Origin: Flavobacterium humi
Lineage (GTDB): Bacteria; Bacteroidota; Bacteroidia; Flavobacteriales; Flavobacteriaceae
Assembly (NCBI RefSeq): GCF_004745595.1
Contig: NZ_SRLH01000001.1
Location: 438,234-502,233 of the forward strand
Reading direction: 5' to 3'
Length of the DNA: 64,000 nucleotides
A program made the translations under genes and the position numbers. Numbering within the stretch: position 1 is the stretch's first letter; the number at the start of each line of letters is the position of its first letter. This document shows positions 1 through 9,223 of this stretch, one piece after another. Below the pieces are notes generated by a model that saw only the letters and a list, made by a program, of their open reading frames with translations, had not been told where the DNA came from and searched no databases.

Positions 1-1458
1 ACTTTTTATATTGTTAAAAAAACCCGGGCATATTTGGAAAACCTTCCGGATTTTGTAACCAAAGTAAAAATTACCGCTGCTTATGGAGTTTTGTTACTGA
101 TTTCACTGCTGGCAATTCCTGCATTGGCTTCCACCGAAAACTCTCAAAATATCTTTAAGGACGAACTACAGGCAAACGGTATTTATAAATTTTACCTGGC
201 CTTTAAAAACAGTGAACTTGATTATTTCAAATTTTACAAAACATTGCCCGAAAGAGATGCTTTTGCGCTTTTAAAACAGGAAATGCCGGGAATTTCCAAC
301 AATTCTTCTGCACGGCAAATTACATCCGACGGAAAAGAAAACCATAAAAACGTCGTCCTGATCACGGTGGAAAGTTTGAGCGCAGATTTTCTAAAAACAT
401 ACGGAAATGACCAGGAAATTACCCCTTTTTTAGATTCCCTGGCCACAAAAAGCTTGGTATTTACTGATTTATACGCTACCGGAAACCGGACAGTAAGAGG
501 TTTGGAAGCCGTTACATTGTCTATTCCGCCAACAGCCGGTGAGAGTGTCGTGAAAAGAAAAGACAATAAAAATAAGTTTTCAACCGGGAGCGTTTTCAAG
601 CAAAAAGGCTACAATGTCAAATTTCTGTATGGAGGTGATGCTTTTTTTGACAATATGGAGGATTTTTTCAGCGGAAACAACTATGATATCATCGATAAAA
701 AGAGATTTTTGCCCAGCGAGATTACTTTTCAGAATGTTTGGGGCGTTTGCGATGAGAACCTTTTCGATAAAGCCATTACTGTTATGAACGAAGAATCGAA
801 AGAGAATAAGCCTTTCTTCAACCATATCATGACTGTCAGCAATCATAGGCCTTACACCTATCCTGAAAACAGGATTGATATCCCGGCCGATGCAAAATCC
901 CGTGAAGGCGGCGTCAAATATACAGACTTTGCCATCAGGAGATTTTTTGAAAAGGCAAAAAAACAGCCCTGGTTTTCCAATACCGTTTTTGTTATCCTGG
1001 CGGATCATTGCGCTTCGAGTTCCGGAAAAACAGAATTGCCAATGGAAAAATACCATATTCCGGCGATGGTTTTCGCTCCGGGCTTCGTAAAACCTGAAAA
1101 ATTCAACACCTTGATGTCCCAAATTGATGTGATGCCAACGGTCATAGCCTTGCTGCATTTTCAGTACCAAAGCAAATTTTATGGACAGGATGTATTCCAG
1201 GCAAATTATAAACCAAGAGCGTTTATTGCCACGTATCAGGATTTAGGTTTTGTGAAAGACAATATTTTGACCGTCATTTCGCCAAAGCAGAAAATAAAAC
1301 AATTTGACCTTATTGCTTCTTCCAAAAACACAGCGGCGCCAATACATTACGAAGAAAAACCCCGTAAAGAGCTAAACCAGGATTTGGTCAATCAAACGAT
1401 TTCCTTTTACCAAAGCACATCGGAGATCTTAAAAACGAATAAATACCAAAAACTCTGA
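1..1458 (+). CDS. LtaS-like sulfatase-family membrane protein (5' truncated by window)
   Basis: The frame is open from base 1, so the gene begins upstream of the window. Family members usually have several N-terminal membrane helices and about 600 residues; here only the last helix (about bases 70-125) and the extracytoplasmic catalytic domain are present. The domain starts at NVVLITVESLSADF (metal-binding Glu), carries the nucleophile-type Thr in TGNRTVRGLEA (codon at 490-492) and ends with the Asp-His pair in LADHCASSSGKTE (1003-1008), as in lipoteichoic acid synthase and phosphoglycerol or phosphoethanolamine transferases. In a Gram-negative organism it would be expected to transfer a phospho-head group in the periplasm, perhaps to glycans or lipids; the substrate cannot be read from sequence. 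It converges on the next gene with only 3 bp between stops and no visible terminator. Confidence 0.85.
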   Translation, partial: TFYIVKKTRAYLENLPDFVTKVKITAAYGVLLLISLLAIPALASTENSQNIFKDELQANGIYKFYLAFKNSELDYFKFYKTLPERDAFALLKQEMPGISNNSSARQITSDGKENHKNVVLITVESLSADFLKTYGNDQEITPFLDSLATKSLVFTDLYATGNRTVRGLEAVTLSIPPTAGESVVKRKDNKNKFSTGSVFKQKGYNVKFLYGGDAFFDNMEDFFSGNNYDIIDKKRFLPSEITFQNVWGVCDENLFDKAITVMNEESKENKPFFNHIMTVSNHRPYTYPENRIDIPADAKSREGGVKYTDFAIRRFFEKAKKQPWFSNTVFVILADHCASSSGKTELPMEKYHIPAMVFAPGFVKPEKFNTLMSQIDVMPTVIALLHFQYQSKFYGQDVFQANYKPRAFIATYQDLGFVKDNILTVISPKQKIKQFDLIASSKNTAAPIHYEEKPRKELNQDLVNQTISFYQSTSEILKTNKYQKL

Positions 1459-1461
1459 TGC

Positions 1462-3489
1462 TTAAAGCAATCCGTTGTATTTTCGGATAAACCATTCGGC
1501 AGCAAACAATATAGCTAAAAAGAGTAAGATCCAAACCCAATCCAGCAACGGAGATTTTGTGGTAATGGCTTTTTGTACAGGAAGATATGTTTCGTTTTTC
1601 AATAGAAAATCTATCAGTTTGTCTACCTGATGCGGATAATAAACAACACCATTGGTATTGCTTGCCACTTGTTTTAGTCTTGGCACGTCCGGATTCACGA
1701 ACTGTTTTTCAATCTCGAAATCCAACACTTCAAAGCTACTGGTGTAAGAGGTTTTGCTGTTGTTTTCTTTTACGGTAAAACTATAATTACCAGCACTTAA
1801 ACCTTCAATATTCACTTTGTACTCGGCATTTCCTTTTAAGAAATCGAAAATTTTGGTTTCGTTTGTTTTCTTGTTTTTCAGATGGATGGTCAAGCGGGCG
1901 TTTTCGTCAAATTCAAAGTTTTTGTTGAAATATTGAGCAGAAATTTCAATGGTTTCCCCGGAATTATAAAAACTTTCATTGGAAACGATTAATGACTTTT
2001 TAGCAGCATTGGATGCCAAATACTGAATAATCTTATTGGCAAAAATATCAAATTGCTCAAACGATTTTGTCCTGAGGTGGCTTTCAACGCGCCATTTCCA
2101 TATATTTTCCCCAAAAAGGAAAGCGTTCCGGCCGTTTGCGCTTTCTGCAAAAAGCAATAAAGGACTATCGGTCTTGATATTCCGTATCCTGGATTGCAAC
2201 AGCGTGGTGGTATTTCCTTTTAAAACAATCGTCCCAAAAGGGTTTTCCAACGGCGGAAATTGTTCAAAACCAATATTGTCCAAAGCAAAAGCATTAAACT
2301 GGCTATTAAAATCGGCTGAATATTCTTCCTTCTGACCCGACATTCTCAGCTGGGCCTGATCCTGGTACTGGTTGAGCAAATTAAAATCCGTAGCATTTCC
2401 CGTAATGGTCCACGTATTTATTTTGAGTTTGCTGTTTTGGTCCAGGACCGATTTGAATTCGGCATTTGGTTGGTATAAAATCAGGACATTGTAGTTTTGT
2501 AGTTGACTGATATCCTTTGGTTTGATTATAGTTACCTTACGTTGTTGATTAGATTCGATAGCGCGTTTTAAAGCACCTAGGTCGGGATGGTTTATAGCCG
2601 AAATCAAAGCAATTTCAGAACGTTGGTCAATTACTTCAACAGCAAAATTCTTAACATTGTTGTACTTATTCTTTTCGTTTTCAGCAGAAGAAATCACGGC
2701 TTTGTACGTATGAACTCCTACTTTATCAGCATTCAGCAATACGGAAATCTGCTGTGATTTTTTAGAAGCCGAAAAAAAGACGTTTTGTTTGTGGATCGTC
2801 GTATTCCCTTGTTGAATGCTAAAAGAAGCGTTCACATTCTTATTGCCATTGTACTGCAGGAAAACTTCAACCGGAAATTTATTTTTGAGAAAAGCGTATT
2901 TGTTGACATTCAGCTGGTTGACCTTCAAATCCAAAAAGGATGTCGTGTCGCCTAAAACCAAAGGATACACCGAAGTGTTCTGTTGGAAGCTGTACACATA
3001 ATCCTCTCCTATGGTCTGATTTCCATCGGATAACAAAACAACCGGAAAACTTTGGTTTCTGTACAACTGCTTCAGGTTTTGCGCCGCTTTATGGATATTG
3101 GATTGCTTTCCCTTAAAATCCAATGGTATCCCAGAATAAAAATCGTCGTCAAAAGAATACAATTGCACATCATATTTGGCCGCTAACTCACTATTTGCCA
3201 TTAACTTACCGGAAAGCAGCCTGGCGGTACTGTCCTGTTTCAGAAAATGTATCGATTCCGAGTTATCAACAATAATAGGCAAAGGCGTTTTAACGGTTTC
3301 AAATGTTTTCTTTGAAATAATAGGGTTTATCAACAACAATAAAATCAAAAAAACAGAGGCAAAACGCAAAAAAGCCAAAAACAAAATCAGCTTTGACTTG
3401 TTTTTGACTTTATATAAATATTGGTAAAATGACAGTCCAAACGCTACTCCAATAGAAAGCAGTATCAATAAAATAGTGTTTGAAGTCAT
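1462..3489 (-). CDS. VWA-like membrane-anchored protein
   Basis: A 675-residue protein with two N-terminal membrane helices (about residues 4-24 and 35-57) and one C-terminal helix (about 652-670), leaving a large extracytoplasmic middle. Right after helix 2, PIIVDNSESI has the DxSxS pattern of a von Willebrand A MIDAS site (D75, S77, S79), and VVLLSDGNQT supplies the usual downstream Asp. The rest is predicted beta-rich. This architecture is common in Bacteroidota next to BatA-like proteins, but no MoxR or Bat genes are nearby here. Function is unknown; a role in protein-protein contact at the cell envelope is inference from the VWA fold. It ends 3 bp from the convergent sulfatase gene. Confidence 0.75.
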   Translation of the reverse strand: MTSNTILLILLSIGVAFGLSFYQYLYKVKNKSKLILFLAFLRFASVFLILLLLINPIISKKTFETVKTPLPIIVDNSESIHFLKQDSTARLLSGKLMANSELAAKYDVQLYSFDDDFYSGIPLDFKGKQSNIHKAAQNLKQLYRNQSFPVVLLSDGNQTIGEDYVYSFQQNTSVYPLVLGDTTSFLDLKVNQLNVNKYAFLKNKFPVEVFLQYNGNKNVNASFSIQQGNTTIHKQNVFFSASKKSQQISVLLNADKVGVHTYKAVISSAENEKNKYNNVKNFAVEVIDQRSEIALISAINHPDLGALKRAIESNQQRKVTIIKPKDISQLQNYNVLILYQPNAEFKSVLDQNSKLKINTWTITGNATDFNLLNQYQDQAQLRMSGQKEEYSADFNSQFNAFALDNIGFEQFPPLENPFGTIVLKGNTTTLLQSRIRNIKTDSPLLLFAESANGRNAFLFGENIWKWRVESHLRTKSFEQFDIFANKIIQYLASNAAKKSLIVSNESFYNSGETIEISAQYFNKNFEFDENARLTIHLKNKKTNETKIFDFLKGNAEYKVNIEGLSAGNYSFTVKENNSKTSYTSSFEVLDFEIEKQFVNPDVPRLKQVASNTNGVVYYPHQVDKLIDFLLKNETYLPVQKAITTKSPLLDWVWILLFLAILFAAEWFIRKYNGLL

Positions 3490-3561
3490 TTTCTCAGGAT
3501 TGTTTTAAATGAATATCCCGGTTCATGAAAGAATCCTTCAAAAACCGGAACATGGATAATA

Positions 3562-4308
3562 TTAAGTAAGCATTCCTCCGTCAACATTCATAACCTGCCC
3601 GGTTACATACGCACTCATGTCAGACGCCAGGAAAACGCAGGCATTGGCAACATCTTCAGGTGTACCGCCACGTTTCAACGGAATATTCTCCCTCCAGCCC
3701 TGCACTACTTCTTCGTTTAATTTTGCGGTCATTTCCGTTTCGATAAAACCTGGGGCAATAGCGTTGCAACGGATGTTTCGCGAGCCTAATTCCAGTGCAA
3801 CCGATTTTGTAAATCCGATAACACCTGCTTTTGAAGCGGCATAATTCGTTTGTCCGGCATTTCCTTTCACACCCACAACACTACTCATATTGATAATCGA
3901 ACCCGCACGGTTTTTAAGCATAATCCTTTGTACGGCTTTTGTCATATTGAAAACCGATTTCAGGTTCACATTGATCACATGGTCAAAATCTTCTTCCGAA
4001 ATACGCATCAGCAGGTTGTCTTTCGTAATCCCGGCATTGTTGATCAAAACATCAACCGTACCAAAAGTTTCCACAACATCGTCTACTAATTTCTGTGCTT
4101 CATTGAAATCTGCCGCATTGGATTGGTATCCTTTGGCTTTAACGCCCAAAGCCGTCAATTCATCTTCTAAAATTTTAGCCGCTTCCGCAGAAGAACTATA
4201 TGTAAATGCCACATTTGCGCCGTATTTTGCAAAAACTTCTGCAATCCCACGTCCTATTCCTCTACTCGCTCCTGTAATTATAGCGGTTTTTCCTTCTAAT
4301 AATTTCAT
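3562..4308 (-). CDS. fabG: 3-oxoacyl-[acyl-carrier-protein] reductase FabG
   Basis: A 248-residue short-chain dehydrogenase matching FabG in length and motifs: the NADP-binding TGASRGIG at residues 12-19, NNAG at 90-93, catalytic Ser in INMSSVVG (142/143), YAASK (Y156, K160), and the FabG-type C-terminus YVTGQVMNVDGGM. It reduces 3-oxoacyl-ACP in each cycle of type II fatty acid synthesis in the cytoplasm. It stands alone rather than in a fab cluster, as is frequent in Flavobacteria. A TATATTTG box lies 36-43 bp upstream of the start. Confidence 0.93.
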   Translation of the reverse strand: MKLLEGKTAIITGASRGIGRGIAEVFAKYGANVAFTYSSSAEAAKILEDELTALGVKAKGYQSNAADFNEAQKLVDDVVETFGTVDVLINNAGITKDNLLMRISEEDFDHVINVNLKSVFNMTKAVQRIMLKNRAGSIINMSSVVGVKGNAGQTNYAASKAGVIGFTKSVALELGSRNIRCNAIAPGFIETEMTAKLNEEVVQGWRENIPLKRGGTPEDVANACVFLASDMSAYVTGQVMNVDGGMLT

Positions 4309-4343
4309 CTTAAAGTTTGTTTGTTTACAATTGAATTCCGAAA

Positions 4344-4351
4344 CAAATATA
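4344..4351 (-). promoter_or_regulatory. -7 box for fabG
   Basis: Minus-strand TATATTTG, an exact match to the Bacteroidota -7 consensus TAnnTTTG, 36-43 bp before the fabG start. A matching -33 TTTG is not obvious. Confidence 0.5.
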
Positions 4352-4454
4352 GAAATTGTTTACTGTTTAAAAAAAACTTACGATTAATTAAATATTTGCT
4401 CATATGTGCTTTTAAAAAAGGGCAACTTTTTTTTATACTACGCACAACAATATA

Positions 4455-4462
4455 TATCTTTG
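4455..4462 (+). promoter_or_regulatory. -7 box for pheT, with a structured leader
   Basis: TATCTTTG fits TAnnTTTG and lies 106-113 bp before the pheT ATG, so the mRNA would have a leader of about 100 nt. The leader contains a possible hairpin (GAAAA / TTTTC closed by CCC / GGG, about 4479-4506). The short frame opening at 4465 ends after six codons and is not Phe-rich, so it is not a classical Phe leader peptide. Confidence 0.45.
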
Positions 4463-4567
4463 CGATGCTGCAATGTATTCCCTGAAAAGGATATTTTCCA
4501 ATGGGTTGATTAGCTGCGGTGCAATTTTAAGGATTTTACAGATTACATTTAAAATAAATATTTACGA

Positions 4568-6988
4568 ATGAAAATTTCATATAACTGGTTAAAACAATTT
4601 ATCAAAACGGATTGGGATTCCGAAAAAACAGCTTCCATGCTTACCGATTTAGGTTTGGAAGTGGAAGGTGTTGAAAAATTCCAATCAGTCAAAGGCGGAT
4701 TAGAAGGTATTGTGGTTGGGCATGTCCTTACCTGCATCCAGCATCCCAATGCTGACAAGCTTAAGATCACTACCGTTGATTTAGGTACCGATGCGCCTCT
4801 TCAGATTGTTTGCGGTGCCAGTAATGTAGCTGCAGGGCAAAAAGTACCTGTTGCCACCATTGGTACCGTATTATATGATAAAGAAGGTAAACCGTTTGAA
4901 ATTAAAAAAGGGAAAATCAGAGGCGAGGAAAGCCACGGTATGATTTGTGCCGAAGACGAACTGGGCCTTGGAGACAGCCACGAAGGGATTATGGTCCTGG
5001 ACGAAAAACTGGCTCCCGGGACTCCTGCTGCAAAGGTTTTCAATATCGAGAATGACGAAGTGTTCGAAATCGGTTTGACACCCAACCGTGCAGATGCGAT
5101 GAGCCACTGGGGAACTGCCCGTGATTTAAGGGCCGGAATGCTGCAAAGCGGTACAAATGTTGAATTGATCACGCCTTCGGTTTCCAACTTCAACGTTCAG
5201 AAACGCACACTAAAAATCGATGTGAAAGTCGAGGATTCCAAATTGGTACCAAGGTATTGCGGGATAACCATTTCCAATGTAAAAGTGGGGATTTCCCCGG
5301 CCTGGCTGCAAAACAGGCTAAAAGCCATCGGAATCACCCCAAAAAACAATATTGTAGACGTAACCAATTATGTGCTCCATGAGCTAGGGCAGCCGCTGCA
5401 TGCTTTTGATGCTTCCAAAATACATGGGAAAATCATTGTGCAGAATGCCACCGATGGAACAAAATTTACAACCCTTGATGATGTAGAACGCACATTAAGC
5501 AGCGAGGATATCATGATTTGTGATGAAAAAGGCCCGCTTTGCATTGCAGGTGTTTTGGGTGGGAAAAATTCCGGTGTGACCGATAATACGACTACCGTAT
5601 TTTTGGAAAGCGCTTATTTCAATTCTGTTTCCGTACGAAAAACAGCCAAAAGGCATGCCATAAATACCGATGCTTCTTTCCGTTTTGAAAGAGGGATCGA
5701 TCCAAGCATTACCGAGTATGCCCTGAAACGTGCCGCTATCCTGATCCAGGAAGTTTCGGGAGGTGAAATCACTTCGGATATTGTTGACATACATCCTAAA
5801 AAAATAGAAGACCATCAGGTATTCCTGAACCTTGAGAATGTTAACAAGCTCATCGGGCAGGAAATTTCGGATGATGTCATTAAAAAAATATTGGTTTCAC
5901 TTGACATTAAAGTGAATAGTATTTCTAAAGTAGGTTTAGGCCTTGTCATTCCCGCATACCGCGTAGACGTTACCCGCGAAATTGACGTTATTGAAGAAAT
6001 CCTGAGGGTTTACGGATACAACAATATCGCTTTCACGCAAAAACTCAACGCATCCACTTCTCATTCCTCAAGAACTGAAGATTATAAAATCCAGAATATT
6101 GTGGCCAATTTATTGGTAGGGAGCGGATTTAACGAAATGATGGCCAATTCCCTGACTTCGCCAAGCTACATTGCCTTAAGCGACAGTTTAAATGAAAGCA
6201 ATAATGTGTTAATGCTAAATCCTTTAAGCAATGACTTATCTGCAATGCGGCAGTCGCTGCTTTTTTCAGGGCTGGAAGCGGTATCTTACAATATCAACAG
6301 GAGGAACCATGACCTGAAACTGTTTGAATTCGGGAAATCATACCATAAATTATTGTCCGGTTACCAGGAAAACAACCACCTGACCTTGCTTGTAACCGGT
6401 GACAGGAACCAGGAAAGCTGGACTTCGGCCCAAAAGCCATCTGATTTCTTTTTGTTCAAAGGATATGTTTTGGCCATCCTGGAAAGGCTCGGATTGAATA
6501 AAATCATGGCAATGCCTTTAAAAACAGATGTATTTGCCGAAGGAATGATCTATGAAATGGGGAATTCGACGTTGGTGGAATTCGGAACGGTTAAAAAATC
6601 GGTCTTAAAACATTTTGATATCAAACAAGAAGTATTTTTTGCCGATTTCAACTGGAGCGCTATCCTGAAACAGATTTCAAACAATATCAAATATACCGAA
6701 ATCCCGAAATACCCTGAAGTAAGACGTGATTTGGCCTTGCTGCTGGACAACCAGGTAGAGTTCGCGCAATTGTTCGAATCTGCTAAAAAAACGGAAAAAA
6801 CCTTACTAAAGGAAGTAAATCTTTTTGATGTGTATGAAGGCAAGAACCTTCCGTCAGGCAAAAAATCCTACGCGATCAGCTTTATACTCCAGGATAACAC
6901 CAAAACATTGACCGATTCGCAAATTGATAAGGTAATTAGCAAGCTGGCACAAAATTTCGAAACTGAATTTGGCGCTACGCTCCGCTAA
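4568..6988 (+). CDS. pheT: Phenylalanine-tRNA ligase beta subunit
   Basis: An 806-residue protein, the full bacterial PheT length. Domains in order: PheT-type N-terminal region with an EMAP/tRNA-binding OB fold (about residues 40-155, GIVVGHVL... then LQIVCGASNV and ICAEDELGLG), the B3/B4 editing domain (about 210-390, with HAFDASKI), the B5 domain (about 405-475), the catalytic-like core, and a C-terminal ferredoxin-like anticodon-binding domain (about 713-806, starting YPEVRRDLALLL). It forms the alpha2-beta2 enzyme that charges tRNA-Phe; the beta chain edits mischarged Tyr. pheS is not in the window, so the two subunits are encoded apart, as is common in Bacteroidota. A strong terminator follows at about 7012. 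Confidence 0.96.
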   Translation: MKISYNWLKQFIKTDWDSEKTASMLTDLGLEVEGVEKFQSVKGGLEGIVVGHVLTCIQHPNADKLKITTVDLGTDAPLQIVCGASNVAAGQKVPVATIGTVLYDKEGKPFEIKKGKIRGEESHGMICAEDELGLGDSHEGIMVLDEKLAPGTPAAKVFNIENDEVFEIGLTPNRADAMSHWGTARDLRAGMLQSGTNVELITPSVSNFNVQKRTLKIDVKVEDSKLVPRYCGITISNVKVGISPAWLQNRLKAIGITPKNNIVDVTNYVLHELGQPLHAFDASKIHGKIIVQNATDGTKFTTLDDVERTLSSEDIMICDEKGPLCIAGVLGGKNSGVTDNTTTVFLESAYFNSVSVRKTAKRHAINTDASFRFERGIDPSITEYALKRAAILIQEVSGGEITSDIVDIHPKKIEDHQVFLNLENVNKLIGQEISDDVIKKILVSLDIKVNSISKVGLGLVIPAYRVDVTREIDVIEEILRVYGYNNIAFTQKLNASTSHSSRTEDYKIQNIVANLLVGSGFNEMMANSLTSPSYIALSDSLNESNNVLMLNPLSNDLSAMRQSLLFSGLEAVSYNINRRNHDLKLFEFGKSYHKLLSGYQENNHLTLLVTGDRNQESWTSAQKPSDFFLFKGYVLAILERLGLNKIMAMPLKTDVFAEGMIYEMGNSTLVEFGTVKKSVLKHFDIKQEVFFADFNWSAILKQISNNIKYTEIPKYPEVRRDLALLLDNQVEFAQLFESAKKTEKTLLKEVNLFDVYEGKNLPSGKKSYAISFILQDNTKTLTDSQIDKVISKLAQNFETEFGATLR

Positions 6989-7011
6989 ATCCTAAATTAT
7001 TATCCCATTAC

Positions 7012-7043
7012 AAAAGCCTCTGTATTATTCAGGGGCTTTTTTT
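7012..7043 (+). terminator. Terminator after pheT
   Basis: Eleven-base stem AAAAGCCTCTG / CAGGGGCTTTT (one G-T pair) around a 7-nt loop, followed by a T run. Confidence 0.85.
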
Positions 7044-7121
7044 ATGGTGAATGTTAAACTTGCCTTCTTTATTGCAATCCAATCTGTAAATCATTAATTT
7101 TATGGATGTTAAACTTCTCCT

Positions 7122-7796
7122 ATGCTTTTTAACAATATCAATATTGAAGAAAAACTAATGGCCGCACGTACTGCATCCGGCCCTTTGCAATACGCGCAAA
7201 GCATTCTAAATGACCAAGGGCACACTCATGAATTCACAGCTGTCAACAAACTATATACCAACGCTTTGGAAACCTCCAGGATTTACCACATCCGGACGAT
7301 TCAAAAAATATGTGTCGATTACCGCTTGCGTTTCCTGGACCGGAAGTATTACAAAATGGACATTCCCGAAGAGGCGCAACTCCAGATTGACCATATAGAA
7401 AGCAGCCACCAAACGGTACTCCACAGCTTCAAGATCATCGCTCCCGCAAAGGCCTTAAAATTGAAGAATGCAGACGATCCTTTATTATTTGTCCCTATCG
7501 GAAATGATTATTATTACTTGGTGCATAAATGGGGAAACAACCTCAATGCACTTCGGAAATGGCGGGTACTTCCCTTTAAGAACCTGGGAACCATGATCCT
7601 GTCAATCCTGATAATGAGCCTGTTGACTACTTTCCTGATTCCTTTTAAAAGTTACGGCCATGAAAACTACAATACCATAAAACTCATCTCTTTCCTGTTT
7701 ATTTTCAAATCGTATTGTGCCATCCTTTTGTATTATTGTTTCTGGAAAGGGAAAAATTTCAGCATATACAACTGGAACAGTGAATATTACAATTAA
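7122..7796 (+). CDS. Uncharacterised protein with two C-terminal membrane helices
   Basis: A 224-residue product I do not recognise. Residues 1-150 look soluble, with mixed charge and no Cys-rich or nucleotide-binding motif; residues about 156-175 and 187-207 are hydrophobic enough to span the membrane, leaving a short Tyr/Asn-rich tail. It has no signal peptide, so the N-terminal domain is probably cytoplasmic. It sits alone between the pheT terminator and the first pirin gene. The codon pattern is like its neighbours. The start ATG is the first in the frame. Confidence 0.6.
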   Translation: MLFNNINIEEKLMAARTASGPLQYAQSILNDQGHTHEFTAVNKLYTNALETSRIYHIRTIQKICVDYRLRFLDRKYYKMDIPEEAQLQIDHIESSHQTVLHSFKIIAPAKALKLKNADDPLLFVPIGNDYYYLVHKWGNNLNALRKWRVLPFKNLGTMILSILIMSLLTTFLIPFKSYGHENYNTIKLISFLFIFKSYCAILLYYCFWKGKNFSIYNWNSEYYN

Positions 7797-7866
7797 ACAA
7801 CCAGAGCAGTACCAATGGATTTCCATTTCTTAATCTAAATTAAGTGCTTTTGCCCCTATCTTAAAG

Positions 7867-7874
7867 TAACTTTG
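7867..7874 (+). promoter_or_regulatory. -7 box for the first pirin gene
   Basis: TAACTTTG matches TAnnTTTG and lies 26-33 bp before the pirin ATG. A TTTTG occurs upstream but at a spacing of about 14 bp, shorter than typical. Confidence 0.55.
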
Positions 7875-7899
7875 TGTAACAATAGTAAAAACAAACACA

Positions 7900-8778
7900 A
7901 TGGCAACAAAAAATATAGCATTAGTAGCTGCTCCTGGCACTCCGCACTTTGTAGGTGACGGTTTCAGAGTCCATAATTTTATACCGGGCGCTCCCGGCTT
8001 AAGCATGGAACGAATGAGTCCTTTTATCATGCTCGATTACAATTCCAAATACCATTTCCCTCCTTCCGAGATACCAAAAGGTGTTGGCGTGCATCCGCAT
8101 CGTGGTTTTGAAACAGTCACCATTGCCTATAAAGGAAAAGTGGCCCACCATGACAGTGCCGGCGGCGGCGGGATTATTGGCGAAGGCGATGTACAATGGA
8201 TGACAGCCGCGTCAGGAGTATTGCACAAAGAATACCATGAAAAGGAATTCAGTAAAACAGGCGGAATTTTCCAGATGGTACAGCTTTGGGTCAACCTTCC
8301 GGCAAAAGACAAGATGTCTGCACCTAAATACCAAGGGATTACCAATGAACAGATTAGTAAATATATACTGCCCGAAAATGCAGGTACCATTGAAGTCATT
8401 GCCGGGGATTATAAAGGGACAAAAGGCGCTGCGTCTACCTTTTCTCCCGTACATTTGCAAAATGCGAAATTAAACAAAGGAGGAAAAGCAGCCTTCTCCT
8501 TCCCGGCGCATTACAATACCGCTTTGCTGGTCATTGAAGGAAGCATCAAAATAAATGATTCTCAAACCGTAGCCACCGATCATTTGGTTTTATTTGAAAA
8601 CAAAGGAGAAGATTTCACGATTGAAGCCCTTGAAAACACTATTGTTTTGGTGCTAAGCGGCGAACCGATCAAAGAGCCTATCTTTGCGCATGGCCCGTTT
8701 GTCATGAATTCTCGGGAAGAAATTATAGAAGCTTTCAATGACGTGAACCTGGGGAAATTTGGGTATCTCGAAGATTAA
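7900..8778 (+). CDS. Pirin family protein (copy 1)
   Basis: A 292-residue bicupin. The pirin metal site is visible: H65 and H67 in VHPHRGFETVT, H109 and E111 in GVLHKEYHEKEF, equivalent to His56, His58, His101 and Glu103 of human pirin. The sequence is Gly-rich around HHDSAGGGGIIGEGDVQW, the signature strand before the second pair of ligands. Pirins bind iron; some bacterial members oxidise quercetin, others modulate enzymes. Which applies here cannot be told. A second, more divergent pirin lies 450 bp downstream, so the two form a small cluster with OsmC and an AraC regulator, which hints at redox or electrophile stress (inference). Confidence 0.9.
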   Translation: MATKNIALVAAPGTPHFVGDGFRVHNFIPGAPGLSMERMSPFIMLDYNSKYHFPPSEIPKGVGVHPHRGFETVTIAYKGKVAHHDSAGGGGIIGEGDVQWMTAASGVLHKEYHEKEFSKTGGIFQMVQLWVNLPAKDKMSAPKYQGITNEQISKYILPENAGTIEVIAGDYKGTKGAASTFSPVHLQNAKLNKGGKAAFSFPAHYNTALLVIEGSIKINDSQTVATDHLVLFENKGEDFTIEALENTIVLVLSGEPIKEPIFAHGPFVMNSREEIIEAFNDVNLGKFGYLED

Positions 8779-8842
8779 ATACAAACGGCCGGGCAATCAT
8801 CCGGCTGTTTTGACTCATTACAAAAACATAACCATATCCACT

Positions 8843-9160
8843 ATGAAACCAGAATATACTGAAATTAAATTATTTAAAAACGAAAAAGACCATCAATTTG
8901 AAATTACTGTCAATGGCTACAAAGCCCTGATTGTTTATAAAGAGCAACCTGGGATTATTTCACTCATCCATACGGAAGCAGCTCCCGAACTCGAAGGCAA
9001 AGGTGCCGCTACGGCCGTGATTGAAAAAACACTCGATTATATTGAAGCAAACAAGTACACCTTAATCCCTCTATGTCCACTGGTTTTCGCTTATATAAAA
9101 AGGCATCCGGAATGGAAAAGGATCGTCGACAAAAGCTTCAAAGGGTTTGAACAATCCTGA
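8843..9160 (+). CDS. GNAT-like acetyltransferase of the YjdJ/Gtt1 type
   Basis: A 106-residue protein. The start is taken at the ATG at 8843 (MKPEYTEIKLF) because the upstream part of the open frame overlaps the preceding pirin gene and has no family features. It matches the small N-acetyltransferase family typified by YjdJ: a core beta sheet, an acetyl-CoA loop EGKGAATAVIEKTL (about residues 60-73), and the diagnostic C-terminal LIPLCPLVFAYIKRHPEW. The substrate is unknown. It lies between the two pirin genes on the same strand and is probably co-transcribed with them. Confidence 0.82.
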   Translation: MKPEYTEIKLFKNEKDHQFEITVNGYKALIVYKEQPGIISLIHTEAAPELEGKGAATAVIEKTLDYIEANKYTLIPLCPLVFAYIKRHPEWKRIVDKSFKGFEQS

Positions 9161-9223
9161 TTTAGCCATAAATAATAGCATCCAAACTAAAAATTACCTA
9201 ATTTAAGCCTTTACAAAAAGAGT

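Noticed and set aside
580..1170. 196-codon minus-strand ORF inside the sulfatase gene
   Set aside because: Fully inside a gene with clear motifs on the other strand; the product is not family-like.
4465..4485. Leader peptide for pheT
   Set aside because: Only six codons with no Phe; cannot serve as a Phe attenuator.
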